A stretch of DNA of 9,251 nt from CAZUVQ01 sp964623915 (lineage in GTDB: Bacteria > Bacillota > Clostridia > UMGS1883 > UMGS1540), in contig CAZUVQ010000074.1 in the NCBI GenBank assembly GCA_964623915.1, positions 1-9,251 on the forward strand, given 5' to 3'. Under the pieces are notes generated by a model. That model did not search any database, was not told the DNA's origin, and worked only from the letters and a program-made list of their open reading frames with translations. Positions 7,954 through 9,251 of the stretch are shown one piece after another. Made by a program: the position numbers and the translations under genes. Every line of letters starts with the position of its first letter. The first letter of the stretch is position 1.

Positions 7954-8484
7954 ATGACAGATAAGAATAAAAGAACTACATATAATGCAATTTTCACAAA
8001 TGCAGCGAAAAAAGCGGCTTTAGGCCAAAGCAGAAGTCAGAAGATAAATCTTTGGAACAAGCAAAGCAGCAGCTACTACAAGGCTAATAAGCTTTGGAAG
8101 GCAAGAATCGCAAAGAGAGACTACCCTAAGTTGACTGCCAAGTTTGGAAATGGAAGATCTGTTGCTACTTTGTACCCGGAATACTCTGAAATCTCAAACT
8201 ATCAAATATCCTCCGAAATTGCATGGTGGGAAAGGGCAAAAACCTTCCAAGCTGCCCTTGCGGCAGTGGAAAAAGAATATCAGATAGGCAGGGAATACTA
8301 TGAAAAAACAGTAGAAATGCGCACAAAAGGTATTGCAAACACTGTAACAATTACCATCACCCAGTGTACACTGATGCTGTCGGATATGCTTTTTGTGCCA
8401 AGTGTTACGAAGTGCGTAGCTAATGAAGCAAGCAGTCAAATTGCCGATATTTTTAATGTATTAACGGGTTTTGCATCCATGTAG
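7954..8484 (+). CDS. Hypothetical protein, probably part of a broken gene
   Basis: A 176-codon frame with AAGGA nine bases before its ATG. I do not recognise a family. The first 125 residues or so are lysine-, alanine- and aromatic-rich and look mostly helical, with KLWKARIAKRDYPKL (49-63) and a likely helix at about 90-120. After about residue 126 the frame becomes a hydrophobic, Val/Thr-rich stretch, while another frame over the same bases encodes a CxxC...CxxC pattern. This suggests that the genuine frame was left near the AAAA run at 8324-8327. The ORF ends at a TAG, after which the same frame stays open and protein-like for 50 more codons. No signal peptide. It may be a caller's partial view of a decayed gene, and its function is unknown. 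Confidence 0.45.
   Translation: MTDKNKRTTYNAIFTNAAKKAALGQSRSQKINLWNKQSSSYYKANKLWKARIAKRDYPKLTAKFGNGRSVATLYPEYSEISNYQISSEIAWWERAKTFQAALAAVEKEYQIGREYYEKTVEMRTKGIANTVTITITQCTLMLSDMLFVPSVTKCVANEASSQIADIFNVLTGFASM
8319..8423 (+). pseudogene. Zinc-ribbon-like fragment in the shifted frame
   Basis: In the frame one base back from the annotated ORF, the bases encode KRYCKHCNNYHHPVYTDAV followed by GYAFCAKCYEVRS and TAA-TGA. The cysteines sit as C-x2-C-x16-C-x2-C (codons at 8334, 8343, 8394, 8403), typical of a small zinc ribbon. This frame has no start of its own; a TGA at 8301 closes it upstream. Adding one A to the run at 8324-8327 would fuse it directly to the end of the helical part of the upstream ORF. 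It may be chance, but the pattern is strong for a shadow frame. Confidence 0.4.
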
Positions 8485-8637
8485 GACAGCGATTTAAACG
8501 AAAAGTTTACTCGATATAAAAACGGCGAAACGGGTGTTTCCTTTACGCCAGAAGAAACCGTCAAGCTTTACGGCACTCTGATGGACACTTATGCCAAAAT
8601 AGCTGAAAAAAGCCTTTCCCGAATTGATGCCCCATGA
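8485..8637 (+). pseudogene. Coding-like continuation after an in-frame TAG
   Basis: Immediately after the TAG at 8482-8484 the same frame runs for 50 codons (DSDLNEKFTRYKNGETGVSF and onward through PEETVKLYGTLMDTYAKIAE) to a TGA at 8635. Composition and spacing look like real soluble, helical protein. There is no start codon with a ribosome site at its head. A CAG-to-TAG change would explain the break. No family recognised. Confidence 0.5.
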
Positions 8638-8798
8638 AAAAACTGAAAAACCGCTATGAGCTATTAAAGGCTAGGCACAAATTATATCTGAATGAGCTTG
8701 ATCTTAAAGAGCGGGAGAAGGCTTAGGAAAAAACGGCTTATGAGAAATCTTTACTTGAGAAGTATCCAAGTGGCCCGATTCCGCCCTCAGGAAATTAA
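8634..8798 (+). pseudogene. Coiled-coil-like fragment interrupted by TAG
   Basis: The ATG overlaps the preceding TGA as ATGA, the usual arrangement for coupled translation. The frame reads MKKLKNRYELLKARHKLYLN and then NELDLKEREKA, meets TAG at 8724-8726, and continues EKTAYEKSLLEKYPSGPIPP to TAA at 8796. The highly charged helical pattern on both sides of the TAG suggests one original coding sequence of 54 codons, a coiled coil ending in a Pro/Gly-rich linker. The TAG again lies where a glutamine (CAG) would fit. No family recognised. Confidence 0.45.
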
Positions 8799-9251
8799 AA
8801 AGGGCGCTGGCAGTAGATGTAAATGACGGAATATATCTATCATCCATCAATGAAGCGAGGCTACTTAAAATAAGCAACGATGTGGAAGTGGAAATTGACA
8901 AGGAAAATGATACTATTACTCTGTACGCGAAGGGACTTGAGAATAATACGGAGTATAAATTTGAATGGGATATAACCTACACCAATAACGGTACAGCACA
9001 ACATGAAAAAGGTGATACTATAAAAACCATTCCTACGAGCCGACTGTTGTTGCAAAAGCGGTTTTACATGAGGATAGCTGCACCTCGGCTATCGTTACCG
9101 TGTCCAACCTAATGGGGAGCACCTTAAGCGGGAACTATGTGTATGTTAACGGTTATGGCGATGACGGTGAGCTGATTGCAGCTGTGGGCGCACCCTTTGC
9201 TGCTTTGGATGATATGCAGACTGTCGCTGGGCAGCTCGTTGTCCGGTCAAA
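8759..9251 (+). pseudogene. Frameshifted beta-sandwich (Fn3/Ig-like) protein, 3' partial
   Basis: Two frames must be joined to read this. The first is open from 8759 and reads RALAVDVNDGIYLSSINEAR and later ITLYAKGLENNTEYKFEWDI, alternating like beta strands. It stays open to 9112, but its last 25 residues look non-coding. A second frame, open from 9007, takes over near 9034 with YEPTVVAKAVLHEDSC and later NGYGDDGELIAAVGAPFAAL, and runs off the window. The point of change is between 9007 and 9036. The second part resembles the Ig-like 'Y-D-x-x-G-x-L' domains of clostridial secreted proteins, including the one in the deacetylase at the left of this window. No ATG or signal peptide is visible. 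A GTG at 8882 is a possible but unconvincing start. Confidence 0.45.

Noticed and set aside
1..9251. tRNA, rRNA, CRISPR array or riboswitch
   Set aside because: I saw no cloverleaf-like sequence, no regularly spaced direct repeats and no recognisable aptamer core on reading both strands.

Overview
The window looks like AT-rich chromosomal DNA from a low-GC Gram-positive anaerobe, probably a Clostridia-type Bacillota. The evidence is AGGAGG-type ribosome sites, intrinsic hairpin terminators, a large multidomain secreted polysaccharide deacetylase, a PepV-like M20 dipeptidase and a YitT-family membrane protein. No taxonomic marker gene is present, so this placement is inference.

Layout: (1) 2-3121, plus strand: the 3' portion of a long secreted or surface protein with a LamG-like region, an Ig-like domain, cadherin-like beta-sandwiches, a NodB polysaccharide deacetylase domain with a complete Asp-His-His metal site, and a second, degenerate NodB-like C-terminus. 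Its 5' end lies outside the window. (2) 3122-3400: a convergent intergenic region. It holds a 164-bp element with 24-bp terminal inverted repeats (21/24 matching) and a 20-bp central hairpin that should terminate transcription on both strands. (3) 3401-5644, minus strand: an AraC-type regulator followed by an M20 dipeptidase. (4) 5645-5878: the divergent control region, with a perfect palindrome that supplies a TATAAT box on each strand. (5) 5879-7837, plus strand: a tight two-gene unit of alanine dehydrogenase and a YitT-type membrane protein. (6) 7891 to the end: a stretch that reads as good protein but is broken by in-frame stops and apparent frameshifts.

Regions 3-5 read as one small metabolic locus. 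A regulator sits next to a dipeptidase that would release amino acids, and is divergent from an alanine dehydrogenase that would convert alanine to pyruvate, ammonia and NADH. The YitT protein may move a substrate or product. The individual enzyme calls are strong; the shared pathway is inference.

The last 1.3 kb is the least explained part. The reading frame changes several times. Two in-frame TAG codons are followed by continued coding-like sequence, a CxxC...CxxC zinc-ribbon-like segment appears in a frame other than the annotated ORF, and the final part resembles a beta-sandwich surface protein running off the window. The simplest reading is a decaying gene or gene cluster. Amber recoding, programmed frameshifting and sequence error are alternatives that cannot be settled from this window alone.
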